The notes: generated by a model not told the origin, from the letters alone. Positions 8,512-16,664 are shown, counted from the first letter of the stretch. The stretch: DNA of 64,000 nucleotides from Chromohalobacter sp. 11-W (GCF_029889905.1 NZ_JARANZ010000014.1:1-64000), one strand, 5' to 3'. A program made the numbers and translations.

Positions 8512-8835
8512 TTACGCTGCTCCGCTCAGTCGAAGCCCAATGACACCGCCAATGACCATGGCGATACCCGAAAGCTTTCTTAGGTTGAGCCGTTCCTGGA
8601 AGAAAATCGCACCCAAGATGACGATCCCGACCCCGGCAACGGATGTCCAAATTGAGTAACCCACGCCGACGTCGAACTCGAGAAGCGCGAGACTAAGGAA
8701 GAAGGTGGCAATGGCCCCGCTAACAAGCGTGGCGATTGTCCACCAGAGTCGGGTGAATCCCTGCGCGTTACCTGCTGAGAAGGCGACGGCAATTTCAAAA
8801 ACGACGGCGACGCCGAGGTATAGCCAGCTGATCAT
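8512..8835 (-). CDS. Small multidrug resistance (SMR) family protein, short partner
   Basis: A 107-residue, four-helix SMR protein beginning MISWLYLGVAVVFEIAVAFS. The key glutamate is exactly at position 14, and the length is canonical. AGGAG lies at a good distance before ATG. It is followed by the longer SMR gene, giving the paired arrangement of heterodimeric SMR pumps. It lies 66 bp downstream of the DsbA-like gene on the same strand, so co-transcription from the MarR-controlled promoter is plausible. I saw no guanidine riboswitch signature upstream. Confidence 0.88.
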   Translation of the reverse strand: MISWLYLGVAVVFEIAVAFSAGNAQGFTRLWWTIATLVSGAIATFFLSLALLEFDVGVGYSIWTSVAGVGIVILGAIFFQERLNLRKLSGIAMVIGGVIGLRLSGAA

Positions 8836-8901
8836 GATGTTTACTCCTACGGTTGTTGAACATTCTATTTGAACGTTGGGTTTGGCCCCGTTGTCGTGGG
8901 C

Positions 8902-9552
8902 CTAGCGTGCGGTTTTGTGTGAGACAGCGGTATCAGGCTGGTGCTGCTCGTGGTTGGTCTCGGTAATGACCTGGTCGAGGGCCCGGCGTAGCTCTCCCGG
9001 TGACGGCACGCCACGGAACACCTGCTTGCCCACCACAATGGTGGGCACGGATGTGATAACCATGTCTTCCCTGGCATGACGCAGGGCCTCGTGGTGACGC
9101 TCCCGGTAAGTGCCCTTGGCCAGTACGTTCAGTACGGACTCCCGCTCGAGCCCCACCTCGGCCCCCAGATCGGCTAGCACTTCTGAGTTACCGATATCTT
9201 TCTCCTCCTGGAAGAAGGCTTTCAAAGCGCGCATCGAAAACGCATGGCCCAGCCCCTGCTCGTCGGCCATAGCGAAAACCTCGAAGGCCTTGTCGGTGCG
9301 TGGCTGCGGCGAGATAGCCGGTAACTTGATCGGCACTCCCAAGCGCTTGGCCATCGGATAGACCGACTTATTCCAGACCTGCGGCAAGTACGGATCCTCG
9401 ACACGCAGGGTCGGTGCCGGCGCGGGCCGTAACTCGAAGGGACGCCATTTGATCTCGACATCGAGCCCTTGGGTCGCTTCCTCGACGATGTGTTCTGCCA
9501 GCAGGCAATACGGGCAGACGTAATCGGTGTAGATAGTGATTTGCGTAGACAT
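8902..9552 (-). CDS. DsbA-family oxidoreductase, FrnE-like
   Basis: A 216-residue thioredoxin-fold protein without a signal peptide, so it is likely cytoplasmic. It begins MSTQITIYTDYVCPYCLLAE, with the redox motif CPYC at 13-16 and the cis-proline segment SVPTIVV near 168-174. This is the FrnE/2-hydroxychromene-2-carboxylate isomerase-like DsbA branch, often linked to oxidative or electrophile stress. The start at 9552 has AGGAG behind it; the frame stays open upstream without homology. It is first in the presumed operon with the SMR pair and diverges from a MarR gene. Confidence 0.9.
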   Translation of the reverse strand: MSTQITIYTDYVCPYCLLAEHIVEEATQGLDVEIKWRPFELRPAPAPTLRVEDPYLPQVWNKSVYPMAKRLGVPIKLPAISPQPRTDKAFEVFAMADEQGLGHAFSMRALKAFFQEEKDIGNSEVLADLGAEVGLERESVLNVLAKGTYRERHHEALRHAREDMVITSVPTIVVGKQVFRGVPSPGELRRALDQVITETNHEQHQPDTAVSHKTAR

Positions 9553-9561
9553 ATGCTCTCC

Positions 9562-9860
9562 TAATATTTGTGCATACATGTAGTTATTATAAAGGCACCG
9601 TTCCTCAGGCTTTGGCTTGCAGCGGCGGTTTGCGTGCCCCGTGGATTGGTAAGCTGACGACACATGTGTTTGCACGTGCAAGTACTTTCGAGGGTAGGGT
9701 GGGCGCGCCTTGCTGTCAATATGCTTGCGCATGCAAATAAATTTAATGCTATGTTTCTACCCCCACTCAAGCCACGGTGGCATGGGTGGCTACAAACACC
9801 GAGGCGCAGACTGGCCTGCAGGCAGAAATTCAGATAATATATGCATGCACAAGTATTTGC
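9562..9860. promoter_or_regulatory. Divergent promoter region with four related operator-like motifs
   Basis: This 340-bp gap between the DsbA-like and MarR genes holds four related sequences: 9562-9585 (reverse orientation), 9670-9681 (perfect 12-bp palindrome TTGCACGTGCAA), 9725-9736 (TTGCGCATGCAA) and 9839-9860. They share a TGCA-centred core running into (A/G)TA(T/C)TT. The first lies right at the DsbA start and the last 35-55 bp before the MarR start. MarR proteins bind such near-palindromes, so these are probable MarR sites, although binding has not been shown. Confidence 0.62.
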
Positions 9861-9894
9861 GTTAATAGGATAACGACAACTTTGACAGCTTAGG

Positions 9895-10341
9895 ATGAGA
9901 ACAGAGATGCCACCGAAATCGGTAGTTTGGCAGCAGGTGAGAAATGTCTTCGAGTCGGTCGAAAATCAGGTGGCGAAGGCACTGCAACGTGAGCATGGAC
10001 TCGGCCTGACCGAGTATCGCGCCCTGCAATTGTTATCTACGGCGCCGGACTCAGAGCTTCGCATGCAAGAGTTGGCCAACCGCCTGGGGCTGAACCAGAG
10101 TTCCGTTACGCGCTTGGTTGAACGTATGGAACGCAACCAGTATACGATCCGTGACATGTGTCCTGATGATAAGCGAGGGGTCTATACCGTAATCACTAGT
10201 CGAGGAAGGCAAATTCAAGAAGAAGCTGGCAAGGACTATGATGCTTTTCTTGAGGCCGCTCTTGACGAAGCCGGCAGCCAGCCAGCCAATAGCGACATCG
10301 TCGCTTGTCTGCGCCAAATGATCCAAAAGACAGCGGCGTAG
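9895..10341 (+). CDS. MarR-family transcriptional regulator
   Basis: A 148-residue winged-helix protein. The segment LRMQELANRLGLNQSSVTRL (about 56-75) is the recognition helix region, followed by the wing PDDKRGVYTVIT (about 92-103). An ATG at 9907 is an alternative start. The protein probably represses the divergent DsbA-SMR-SMR-deaminase unit and itself through the repeated motifs in the shared gap, with release on binding a toxic ligand or on cysteine oxidation (family behaviour; the ligand is unknown). Confidence 0.88.
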   Translation: MRTEMPPKSVVWQQVRNVFESVENQVAKALQREHGLGLTEYRALQLLSTAPDSELRMQELANRLGLNQSSVTRLVERMERNQYTIRDMCPDDKRGVYTVITSRGRQIQEEAGKDYDAFLEAALDEAGSQPANSDIVACLRQMIQKTAA

Positions 10342-10431
10342 CCCAGTGAAGCCTGAATGCCTCGGCCTCAATGACCTGACAGATTGCGTGAGCCTCCGCC
10401 AGTAAGTCGCTGAACGGTGGTCATGTCGTTG

Positions 10432-11074
10432 ATGAAATCCAACCAACCCTCCAGCCCCTCCCCTGAAGTCGAGCGCGTCGGTTATCGCGTATCATGCAGT
10501 CAAGCCAACGCTCGCCTTCCGGGGCTGGCGCCTCACTGCCTACCGGGGATCTCCTTGCCATGACACGCGTCGCCATCTTCGTGGATACCCAGAACGTCTA
10601 CTACACCGTGCGCGAAGCCTACGGCAAACACTTCGATTACCGCCGGTTCTGGGCGAGGGCGACGGCGAATCGTGAGGTGCTGGCCGCGCGCTGCTATGCC
10701 ACCGACAAGGGCGACGCGAAGCAGCGCGAGTTCCAGAATATTCTCCGCTCGATCGGCTTCGAGGTCAGGCTCAAGCCGTTCATCCAGCGCGCGGATGGTT
10801 CCGCCAAGGGCGATTGGGACGTGGGCATCACGCTCGATGCCATCGAGCACGCCGCGCACGCGGATGTGGTGGTGTTGGTCTCCGGCGATGGCGACTTCGA
10901 CCTGCTGGCACAGAAGATCCGCGAGGTGCATGGCAAGCGCGTCGAGGTCTACGGCGTGCCCAAGCTCACCGCCAATTCCCTTATCAACGCCGCGAGCCAG
11001 TTCATACCCATCGAGGGCGATCTGCTGCTGGGGTGAGGCGCTGATGCTGAGTTGCCGGATTCGTCGGAGAGGAT
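10432..11074. repeat. NYN cassette repeat, copy 1
   Basis: This segment is nearly identical, and collinear without indels, to 31430-32072. It covers a 128-bp leader, the whole NYN gene and 38 bp after the stop. Flanking sequences differ completely. No terminal inverted repeats or target-site duplication are obvious. Partial copies occur at 12350, 15519, 35118 and 39082. Confidence 0.85.
10560..11036 (+). CDS. NYN-domain (LabA/DUF88-like PIN-fold) protein, copy 1
   Basis: A 158-residue single-domain protein. The acidic residues expected of a metal-dependent PIN/NYN RNase are visible: D9 and N12 in FVDTQNVYY, D85/D87/D93 in GDWDVGITLD, and D110/D112/D114 in SGDGDFDLL. Family members cleave RNA or act in regulatory complexes; the target here is unknown. 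ATG 10560 begins exactly at the first beta strand and has GGGGA upstream. A conserved in-frame extension to 10494 exists but lacks a ribosome binding site. It is about 97% identical to the copy at 31558. Confidence 0.85.
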   Translation: MTRVAIFVDTQNVYYTVREAYGKHFDYRRFWARATANREVLAARCYATDKGDAKQREFQNILRSIGFEVRLKPFIQRADGSAKGDWDVGITLDAIEHAAHADVVVLVSGDGDFDLLAQKIREVHGKRVEVYGVPKLTANSLINAASQFIPIEGDLLLG

Positions 11075-11318
11075 GAGCTTGAACCAGAATCAACTGTTCG
11101 GGAATCCAGAGAGTTCGTCAGGAGAGCGCGTGTCAGGTCTCGCGAGGCATCCAGCACGGCGGCTATCGCGGTCAATTCGCGGCGGGAGCAACAAGCTGCC
11201 TATTGAGTGGGAGACTGAAGCACTGCCTGGCATTATCCAGTAGTTTTGGACAGGTTAGTCGAGAAGTCGGGTGGCCTTTTGCCGATAAGAGGGGTGCCTC
11301 GCACTTTTGGAGACGTGC

Positions 11319-11934
11319 ATGGTCGACGAAGAAAAGATCACAGGCAATGCGGTGGCGTTTGCCAGGCGTAATAAGAAGCGGATCGCACGTGAACGAACGG
11401 ACCCGAGAAGATACGAACCCGAAGAGCGTCCTATCTCGATCTTCATGGCGGGCTCACCCGGAGCGGGAAAGACCGAGATCGCCAAGGAATATGTTGCGGC
11501 GCTCGATGAGCTAAAGGCGGAAGGGATCGATGGGCTCGGTAACATACTGCGGATAGACCCGGATGACTTGCGGGAGGAACTGCCAGGCTATACCGGCAAC
11601 AACTCTTGGCTGTTTCCAAGGTGCCGTGTCGATTCTGGTGGAGAAAATCCACGACCTCATGCTGAAGCAGCGGCAGTCGTTCATTTTGGACGGCACTCTG
11701 GCGAGCTTCGATATCGCTAGCAAGAACATTGCTCGTTCGTTGCAGAAAGCTCGGAATGTGCAGATATTCTATGTCTATCAACACCCTCGATTAGCGTGGC
11801 AGTTCGTGTGCAGCCGCGAAAAGGTTGAAGGGCGCCATATCCCGCTCGAAAGCTTCATCCGGCAATTTCTGGATGTTCAGGAAGTGGTGAGTCGGATGAA
11901 ACGGGATTTTGGCGAGCAAATCGTCCTGGAATGA
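11319..11934 (+). pseudogene. Zeta-toxin family kinase, interrupted by one frameshift
   Basis: The start MVDEEKITGNAVAF follows a GGAG motif. The Walker A loop AGSPGAGKTE lies at residues 44-53, and the two-frame sum of about 204 residues fits the zeta/UDP-GlcNAc kinase family. Near 11613-11618 an extra C switches the frame from NNSWLF to QGAVSILVEKIHDL, after which FILDGTLASFD and the remaining kinase segments follow to the stop at 11934. Apart from this single base the gene is complete, so decay is recent or it is a sequencing error. It overlaps the next small gene as ATGA. Confidence 0.8.
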
Positions 11935-12062
11935 TCATAAAGAACACGGATGGCACGAATCAGCACTGGGAGTCGGATATCGACTCGATTGATGCTTACC
12001 TGCCTGAGCGCTACACTTGTGAGCAGTTGGAAAGCCTGCTGACAGGCGAGGATGAAACATGA
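11931..12062 (+). CDS. 43-aa acidic protein in the zeta-toxin operon
   Basis: A 43-residue frame that overlaps the zeta stop codon as ATGA and overlaps the next gene in the same way. The peptide starts MIIKNTDGTNQHWESDID and is acidic (many Asp and Glu). I do not recognise a family. The double ATGA coupling strongly suggests translation as part of the zeta unit, and a small acidic partner fits an antitoxin or accessory role (inference). It is too short for routine gene callers. Confidence 0.6.
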   Translation: MIIKNTDGTNQHWESDIDSIDAYLPERYTCEQLESLLTGEDET

Positions 12063-12208
12063 AAGATCGAATCGCGAAATCGACCCCGTTGACGCAGTTT
12101 GCGCGCCATACGACCGCTGAGAAGAAGCAGGCGATGCGCAAGAAGGTCATCGACAATGCCATTGCTCGTCAGAAGCGTGTTCTTGAGCAGGCGAAGGAGC
12201 AGCACTGA
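12059..12208 (+). CDS. 49-aa basic protein in the zeta-toxin operon, candidate partner or antitoxin
   Basis: A 49-residue frame, coupled to the previous one by ATGA. It starts MKDRIAKSTPLTQFARHTTA, and the rest is a Lys/Arg/Gln-rich helix. The STPLTQF...EKK pattern resembles small conserved proteins I recall beside zeta-like toxins in other proteobacteria, but this is from memory only. A terminator follows 42 bp later, so zeta, the 43-aa gene and this gene form one closed operon. Confidence 0.6.
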   Translation: MKDRIAKSTPLTQFARHTTAEKKQAMRKKVIDNAIARQKRVLEQAKEQH

Positions 12209-12249
12209 GGGGTCATTGCGCTAGTCCCATCGTGAGATGAACATCATAG

Positions 12250-12279
12250 GAACTCGCCCGCTGGCGGGTTCTTTTTTTG
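12250..12279 (+). terminator. Rho-independent terminator of the zeta operon
   Basis: A 9-bp stem, including one or two G-T pairs (12250-12258 with 12263-12271), has a CGCT loop and is followed by seven T residues. It ends the three-gene zeta unit. Confidence 0.88.
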
Positions 12280-12349
12280 GGTGCATCAGGCATGCGTGTA
12301 GCGCTTTGACGGTGCTGCTTCGGTTCAGGTGGTGCTGGCCGAGTGACTG

Positions 12350-12508
12350 GTCCCCGGCGATGGCGACTTAGATCTGCTGGCGGAGAAGATCCGCGAGGTG
12401 CATGGCAAGCGCGTCGAGGTCTACGGTGTGCCCAAGCTCACCGCCAATTCCCTTATCAACGCCGCGAGCCAGTTCATATCCATCGAGGGCGACCTGCTGC
12501 TGGGGTGA
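12350..12508 (+). pseudogene. NYN cassette relic (C-terminal third)
   Basis: About 52 codons matching the NYN protein from its SGDGDFDLL segment to the stop, still open and highly similar in protein sequence. The N-terminal two thirds, including D9 and D85/D87, are missing. It lies between the zeta terminator and the end of the ridA-like gene, and its similarity ends at the stop codon. Confidence 0.82.
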
Positions 12509-12555
12509 GGCGGCCAGCCGAACCACACTATCTGGCTGGCCCAACGGTGGCTCGA

Positions 12556-12960
12556 TCAACTGGCCGCTGATTCCGGCAGCTTGGCGATGACCTTGATTTC
12601 AAAGTTGAACCCATAGAGCCATGTGACGCCGACGGCGGTCAGCGTCGGATGAGGCGCGCTCCCCCAGAACTCGGGCACCACCTTCCAGGCCGTCTCGAAT
12701 GTTGATTGGGGATCGACCATGAACACGGTGACATCGACCACGTCGTCGAAGGTGCATCCGGCTGCTTTCAGGATCGCCACCAGATTGTTGAAGGCGAGCC
12801 GGACTTGCGCCTCCAGGTCCGGCTCGGGGGAGCCGTCCTCGCGGCTACCCACTTGGCCCGAGACGAATAGAAACCCATTGGAGCGAATCGCCGGTGAATA
12901 GCGATTCCGCTCATAGAGTGCTTGGCGACCGGCCGGGAAAACGACGTCACGCTTGGTCAT
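12556..12960 (-). CDS. RidA/YjgF/UK114-family protein
   Basis: A 134-residue protein starting MTKRDVVFPAGRQALYERNR. The segment FLFVSGQVGSREDGSPEPDL and the C-terminal HPTLTAVGVTWLYG are typical of RidA-family trimers, which deaminate reactive enamine/imine intermediates or have related detoxifying roles. The canonical active-site arginine of true RidA is not clearly placed, so it may belong to a sister clade. It diverges from a LysR gene with a 165-bp gap and is likely regulated by it. Confidence 0.85.
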   Translation of the reverse strand: MTKRDVVFPAGRQALYERNRYSPAIRSNGFLFVSGQVGSREDGSPEPDLEAQVRLAFNNLVAILKAAGCTFDDVVDVTVFMVDPQSTFETAWKVVPEFWGSAPHPTLTAVGVTWLYGFNFEIKVIAKLPESAAS

Positions 12961-13125
12961 GTCTTGTCTCCATCAACGGGCCGAAGCGACCCGTGTTAAC
13001 GATGGTGATAACTTAGAGGCCGTGGGGGCGCGGATAAACGGGCAAGTCTGGCCATCACTATTTGTCGAGCACGAACAATTACGAGGAGCCCTGGGAAGCT
13101 ATTTCGGAATCTATTTGGGGAAGCT

Positions 13126-14046
13126 ATGGACCGTTTCGATGCAATGCAGGCGTTTGCACGAGTGGTGGAAACTGGCAGCTTCACCAAGGCCGCCGATACC
13201 CTTCACATGAGCAGGACCAGCGTCACGCAGCTCGTGCAGCAACTGGAGGCACGCTTGCGAGTCCGGCTGCTGAACCGCACCACGCGTAAGGTCAACGTGA
13301 CCGCCGACGGGGCAGCCTACTATGAGCGCGTGCTGAGGCTGCTGGCCGGCCTGGACGATGCCGAGACGAGCCTTTCCGGCGCTGCGAGCGAGCCGCGAGG
13401 CCGGTTGCGGGTGGACGTTCCTAGCCCGCTGGCGCGCATGATCCTGATACCGGCGCTGCCTGACTTCCATGCCCGCTACCCGGACATCCAACTGGACCTG
13501 GGCGTCAGCGATCGCATGGTGGACATCATCGATGATAAGGTGGATTGCGTCGTGCGCGGTGGCGAGCTGACCGACCAATTGCTGATGGCACGGCGCATCG
13601 GCGACCTGCCGCTAGGGGTCTATGCCTCGCCCAGCTATCTGGAACGTGCCGGTTCGCCCGCACACCCCGGCGAACTGGAAAATACCCATCACCGCGTCGT
13701 GGGGTTCCTGGGGTCCCGTCTCGGCAACCCCATCGCTATGCAACGCCATGAGGAGAGCATCAAGGTACAAGGCCGCTACGTCTTGTCGACGGACGATGGC
13801 AATAGCTACCTTGCGGCGGGGTTGGCCGGTTTGGGCATCCTTTGGTTGCCGGACTATATGGCCAAGGAGCATCTCGCCTTGGGCGAGTTGGTAGCCCTTT
13901 TCGAGGATTGGCGGCTCGACCCGATGCCGCTGTTCCTGGCGTATCCGCCAAACCGGCATGTCAGCGCGAAGCTGCGCGTGTTCATCGAGTGGATCGCTGA
14001 GCTCATGGCGCGACATGCGCCCGTCATTCATCCACCTCTCTCGTGA
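13126..14046 (+). CDS. LysR-family transcriptional regulator
   Basis: 306 residues. The N-terminal helix-turn-helix (about 5-62, with GSFTKAADTLHMSRTSVTQL) is followed by the periplasmic-binding-fold effector domain from about 90 onward. This is the CrgA-like short-spacer group often found beside oxidoreductases and RidA proteins. Divergence from the RidA-type gene suggests that gene as its target (inference). Confidence 0.9.
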   Translation: MDRFDAMQAFARVVETGSFTKAADTLHMSRTSVTQLVQQLEARLRVRLLNRTTRKVNVTADGAAYYERVLRLLAGLDDAETSLSGAASEPRGRLRVDVPSPLARMILIPALPDFHARYPDIQLDLGVSDRMVDIIDDKVDCVVRGGELTDQLLMARRIGDLPLGVYASPSYLERAGSPAHPGELENTHHRVVGFLGSRLGNPIAMQRHEESIKVQGRYVLSTDDGNSYLAAGLAGLGILWLPDYMAKEHLALGELVALFEDWRLDPMPLFLAYPPNRHVSAKLRVFIEWIAELMARHAPVIHPPLS

Positions 14047-14102
14047 CATGGCCCGGTTGCCGGTTCAGCGTAACTACTGAGAAATCCTCGATAGTTCGCC
14101 AG

Positions 14103-14380
14103 GTGGCGCCTTAGCTTGCACTGCGCCACCACCCAAGTGGGCCCGTGCCGCCCTGCATCGCCCCCAAGGCAGCGGGGGAGGCTCTGGGTATGCCGAGGGG
14201 GCCGGAATGCACGCCCACAGCCGCAAAGAGATCCGGATAGGTCATCGCCAGTGTCGTTGCCATGGCCGCGCCTGCCGAGAGCCCCGCGACATAGCCCCGG
14301 CTCGCATCGAGCCCATGCGTGTCGATCACCTGACGGGTCATGCCGGCAATGATCGCCGGCTCGCTATACAAACGGACGCG
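14103..14380 (-). pseudogene. PHB-depolymerase-type esterase fragment
   Basis: The 86-residue frame contains [20 protein letters not shown] followed by [20 protein letters not shown]. This is the nucleophile-elbow region (GLSAGA, Ser in GxSxG) of poly(3-hydroxybutyrate) depolymerase/LpqC-type esterases. Both the N-terminal third and the part with the catalytic Asp and His are absent, so it is a remnant. It abuts the 3' end of the TetR gene. Confidence 0.72.
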
Positions 14381-14387
14381 CTATGAC

Positions 14388-14945
14388 CTACTTCTCGGTC
14401 ATGGCCCGCAAACCAGTGACGACTCGCTCAAAGAGCCCCGCATCGGGCCGCGCCCGGGCCAGGGTGATCGCGCCCTGTATCCCCGCCACCACCTGCTCGG
14501 CAATTGCGTCGGCGTACTTCGCGTCGTGGCCCAGGCGGCGCAGGGCGGCGGCGAGCGCTTCGATCCAACGGGCGAAGTACGCGTTCACGGCGCTGGCGAA
14601 TCGGTCCCGCGTGTCCGACAGCGCGAAGGCGCCCACCAGGCAAATTCGCTGCCCGGACTGAAAATAGGCGGAGACCGCCTCCCACATCGCGTTAATCGCC
14701 GCCCTTGGGTCTGTCGCCATCCGGAGGGGGACGAAGATTTCGTGGTCGAACCAGGCATCGATGTCCTCTAGAACTGCCGCCGCCATTTCCGCCTTCCCGC
14801 CCGGGAAGAAGTGATACAAGCTGCCACGGCCCAGTCCGGTCCGTTGAGTGATGACCGACAGGCTCGCGCCCTCGAAACCGTGCTCGCGAAAGGCCTCTCC
14901 CAGCAGAGGAAGCACATCCGCGCGCTCCATCACCGTGCGCGCCAC
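14388..14945 (-). CDS. TetR-family transcriptional repressor
   Basis: 185 residues with an N-terminal helix-turn-helix (about 8-52; GASLSVITQRTGLGRGSLYH) and a TetR C-terminal ligand domain of the YcdC/AcrR-like group. Its start lies 2 bp after the DUF1348 stop, so the two are one operon. A perfect inverted repeat in front of the DUF1348 gene is the probable autoregulatory operator. The inducer is unknown. Confidence 0.9.
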   Translation of the reverse strand: MARTVMERADVLPLLGEAFREHGFEGASLSVITQRTGLGRGSLYHFFPGGKAEMAAAVLEDIDAWFDHEIFVPLRMATDPRAAINAMWEAVSAYFQSGQRICLVGAFALSDTRDRFASAVNAYFARWIEALAAALRRLGHDAKYADAIAEQVVAGIQGAITLARARPDAGLFERVVTGLRAMTEK

Positions 14946-14947
14946 CC

Positions 14948-15412
14948 TCAGAGCCCCAGAGCGCTGAGCCCGGGATGGTCGTCCGGGCGGCGGCCCAGGG
15001 GCCAGTGAAACTTCCGCTCGGATTCCGTGATGGGCACATCATTGATTGATGCGATCCGCCGCCGCATCAGGCCCTGGTCGTCGAATTCCCAGTTCTCATT
15101 GCCGTAGGCCCGGAACCACTGCCCGCTGTCGTCGTGGCACTCATAGGCGAAGCGCACCGCGATGCGGTCGCCACCCCAGGTCCAGACTTCCTTGATCAGG
15201 CGGTAGTCGAGCTCGCGGGTCCACTTGCGACGCAGGAAGGCGACGATCTCCTCGCGGCCGCGCAGGAACTCCCCACGGTTCCGCCACAGGCTGTCTTCGG
15301 TATAGGCCAATGACACCTTTTCGGGATCGCGGCTGTTCCAGGCGTCTTCCGCCATGCGCGCCTTTTGCGCGGCGGTGTCCTGGTCAAAGGGGGGAAGGGG
15401 TGGTCGGACCAT
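14948..15412 (-). CDS. DUF1348 protein, SnoaL/NTF2-like fold
   Basis: 154 residues starting [20 protein letters not shown]. The segments [20 protein letters not shown] and [20 protein letters not shown] are characteristic of DUF1348, an NTF2-like small-molecule binding or isomerase fold with no firmly known reaction. The start is chosen for the AGGAG 9 bases upstream. It is the first gene of an operon with a TetR repressor, so it is probably induced by the same compound it acts on (inference). Confidence 0.88.
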   Translation of the reverse strand: MVRPPLPPFDQDTAAQKARMAEDAWNSRDPEKVSLAYTEDSLWRNRGEFLRGREEIVAFLRRKWTRELDYRLIKEVWTWGGDRIAVRFAYECHDDSGQWFRAYGNENWEFDDQGLMRRRIASINDVPITESERKFHWPLGRRPDDHPGLSALGL

Positions 15413-15428
15413 CTTGAATCTCCTGTTG

Positions 15429-15463
15429 TGTACCAATCGAAATATACTTTAACGATTGGTACA
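15429..15463. promoter_or_regulatory. TetR operator (11-bp inverted repeat)
   Basis: TGTACCAATCG at 15429-15439 is repeated in perfect inverse at 15453-15463 with a 13-bp AT-rich spacer. It begins 17 bp upstream of the DUF1348 start, overlapping the expected promoter. Length and location fit a TetR-family operator. Confidence 0.8.
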
Positions 15464-15518
15464 AAGAAAGAGTCTGGGGTGATCGGCCTTGAGTATCCCG
15501 GTCCGGAAATGGCCTGCT

Positions 15519-15600
15519 GGTGCTCAAGCCCACTGCCAATTCCCTTATCAATGCCGCGAGCCAGTTCATTCCCATCAAGCGCGACCTGCTATTGGGTTAA
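15519..15600 (+). pseudogene. NYN cassette relic (last 27 codons)
   Basis: Matches the extreme 3' end of the NYN gene (LTANSLINAASQFIPI...DLLLG), with several substitutions and TAA instead of TGA. It is more diverged than the other partial copies, so it is probably the oldest. It lies in the gap upstream of the DUF1348 promoter. Confidence 0.75.
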
Positions 15601-15755
15601 GGCAATGATGTGGCGTGGCGTCGAGGAATCGCCGTCAGGCTCTCGTGCGGCTCAAGGAATTTTAGTAATACCAGTTATCCGGAAATTCCGGATAGTTCGG
15701 CTCTCGTTAGATTACGCACGCCCGCGATCATCTGGTTTCCGTCTTTAATCCCGCA

Positions 15756-16556
15756 TCAGCAATGGTTGGGTAGCTCCTCTTCCTGACGAGTAACAGCGCG
15801 CACAAAGCTGGTGGGGGATTGGCCGAGCACTTTGCGAAACATGCTGGAGAAGGCGCCGGGGCTGTCGTAGCCGAGTTCCAGTGCAGTTCGGGTAACGGAG
15901 CTGCCCGATAGCAGTCTGGGAACGGCGGCCATCAGGCAGGCTTGCTGGCGCCACACTGCGAAGGACATGCCGGTCTGTTGACGGAACAGGCGATTGAAGG
16001 TGCGTTGGCTGCGATGCAGTTGCCACGCCCAGTCCTCGGGCAGGCTATGGATATGTGGTTGGCCGAGAAAATCTCTGCACAGGCTGGCCAGTTGGGGATC
16101 CCGGGGTAGAGGCGCAAACAGCGGCAATGCCGGTGCCAGTTGCAGCTCGTACAGTAGGAGCTGGGCGAGGGCGCCATCGCGACCGCTCTTGTCATAGAGC
16201 GCGGGCATGTTGGCGGAGGCCAGCAGCAGATGATGGAGGAGTGGTGACACGACCAGCACTTCGCAACTGGGTGAGGAACGTGGAGCCGCGAGAGGCTCGA
16301 TATACAGGCTACGGGTACTGACGCCGTTCATCCGCACCCGGTGGCGCTTGCCCGCAGGCAACCAGACACCGCTGTAGGGCGGTACCATCCAGGTGCCGTC
16401 ATCGGTGTCGACTTCCATCAAGCCCGTCATGCCGTAGAGAAACTGGGCACGCCGATGGGTATGAAAATCAAGCACGGTGCCAGGGCTGTAGTCGGTGCCG
16501 ATGGCCACGATGGGTCGCGCGACATGATCCACGTCCGCAAGAGGGATATTAAGCAT
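15756..16556 (-). CDS. AraC-family transcriptional regulator
   Basis: 266 residues: an N-terminal cupin sensor domain (HTHRRAQFLYGMTGLMEVDT, about 32-50) and a C-terminal pair of helix-turn-helix motifs (about 165-255; ALELGYDSPGAFSSMFRKVL is the second). It diverges from the TauE/SafE-type permease with about 110 bp between starts, so that gene is its likely target. Confidence 0.9.
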   Translation of the reverse strand: MLNIPLADVDHVARPIVAIGTDYSPGTVLDFHTHRRAQFLYGMTGLMEVDTDDGTWMVPPYSGVWLPAGKRHRVRMNGVSTRSLYIEPLAAPRSSPSCEVLVVSPLLHHLLLASANMPALYDKSGRDGALAQLLLYELQLAPALPLFAPLPRDPQLASLCRDFLGQPHIHSLPEDWAWQLHRSQRTFNRLFRQQTGMSFAVWRQQACLMAAVPRLLSGSSVTRTALELGYDSPGAFSSMFRKVLGQSPTSFVRAVTRQEEELPNHC

Positions 16557-16664
16557 TTGTCCTCAGCGTGGCCGAAATACAACGATTATTGGCTAACTGG
16601 CGAATGTCGGCCACCCCTTATCGGAATATCGTCCCTGTCGTTGAGTTTCATCAGGAGAGTTTCG

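Noticed and set aside
8836-8901. Guanidine riboswitch upstream of the SMR pair
   Set aside because: The paired SMR genes prompted a look for a ykkC-type motif, but the 66-bp gap is too short and shows none of its conserved segments.
10494-10559. 22-residue N-terminal extension of the NYN protein
   Set aside because: The in-frame ATG at 10494 (and at 31492 in copy 2) is conserved but has no ribosome binding site, and the NYN fold starts at 10560. The conservation is explained by the whole cassette being repeated.
11052-11243. 63-codon frame between NYN copy 1 and the zeta gene
   Set aside because: It begins inside the cassette flank and has no domain, ribosome binding site or codon pattern that I can support. 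It may be debris of another gene, but I cannot name one.
16341-16664. Longer start for the TauE/SafE protein
   Set aside because: The added 108 residues are antisense to the AraC coding sequence and show no family similarity; the GTG at 16665 has a good AGGAG.
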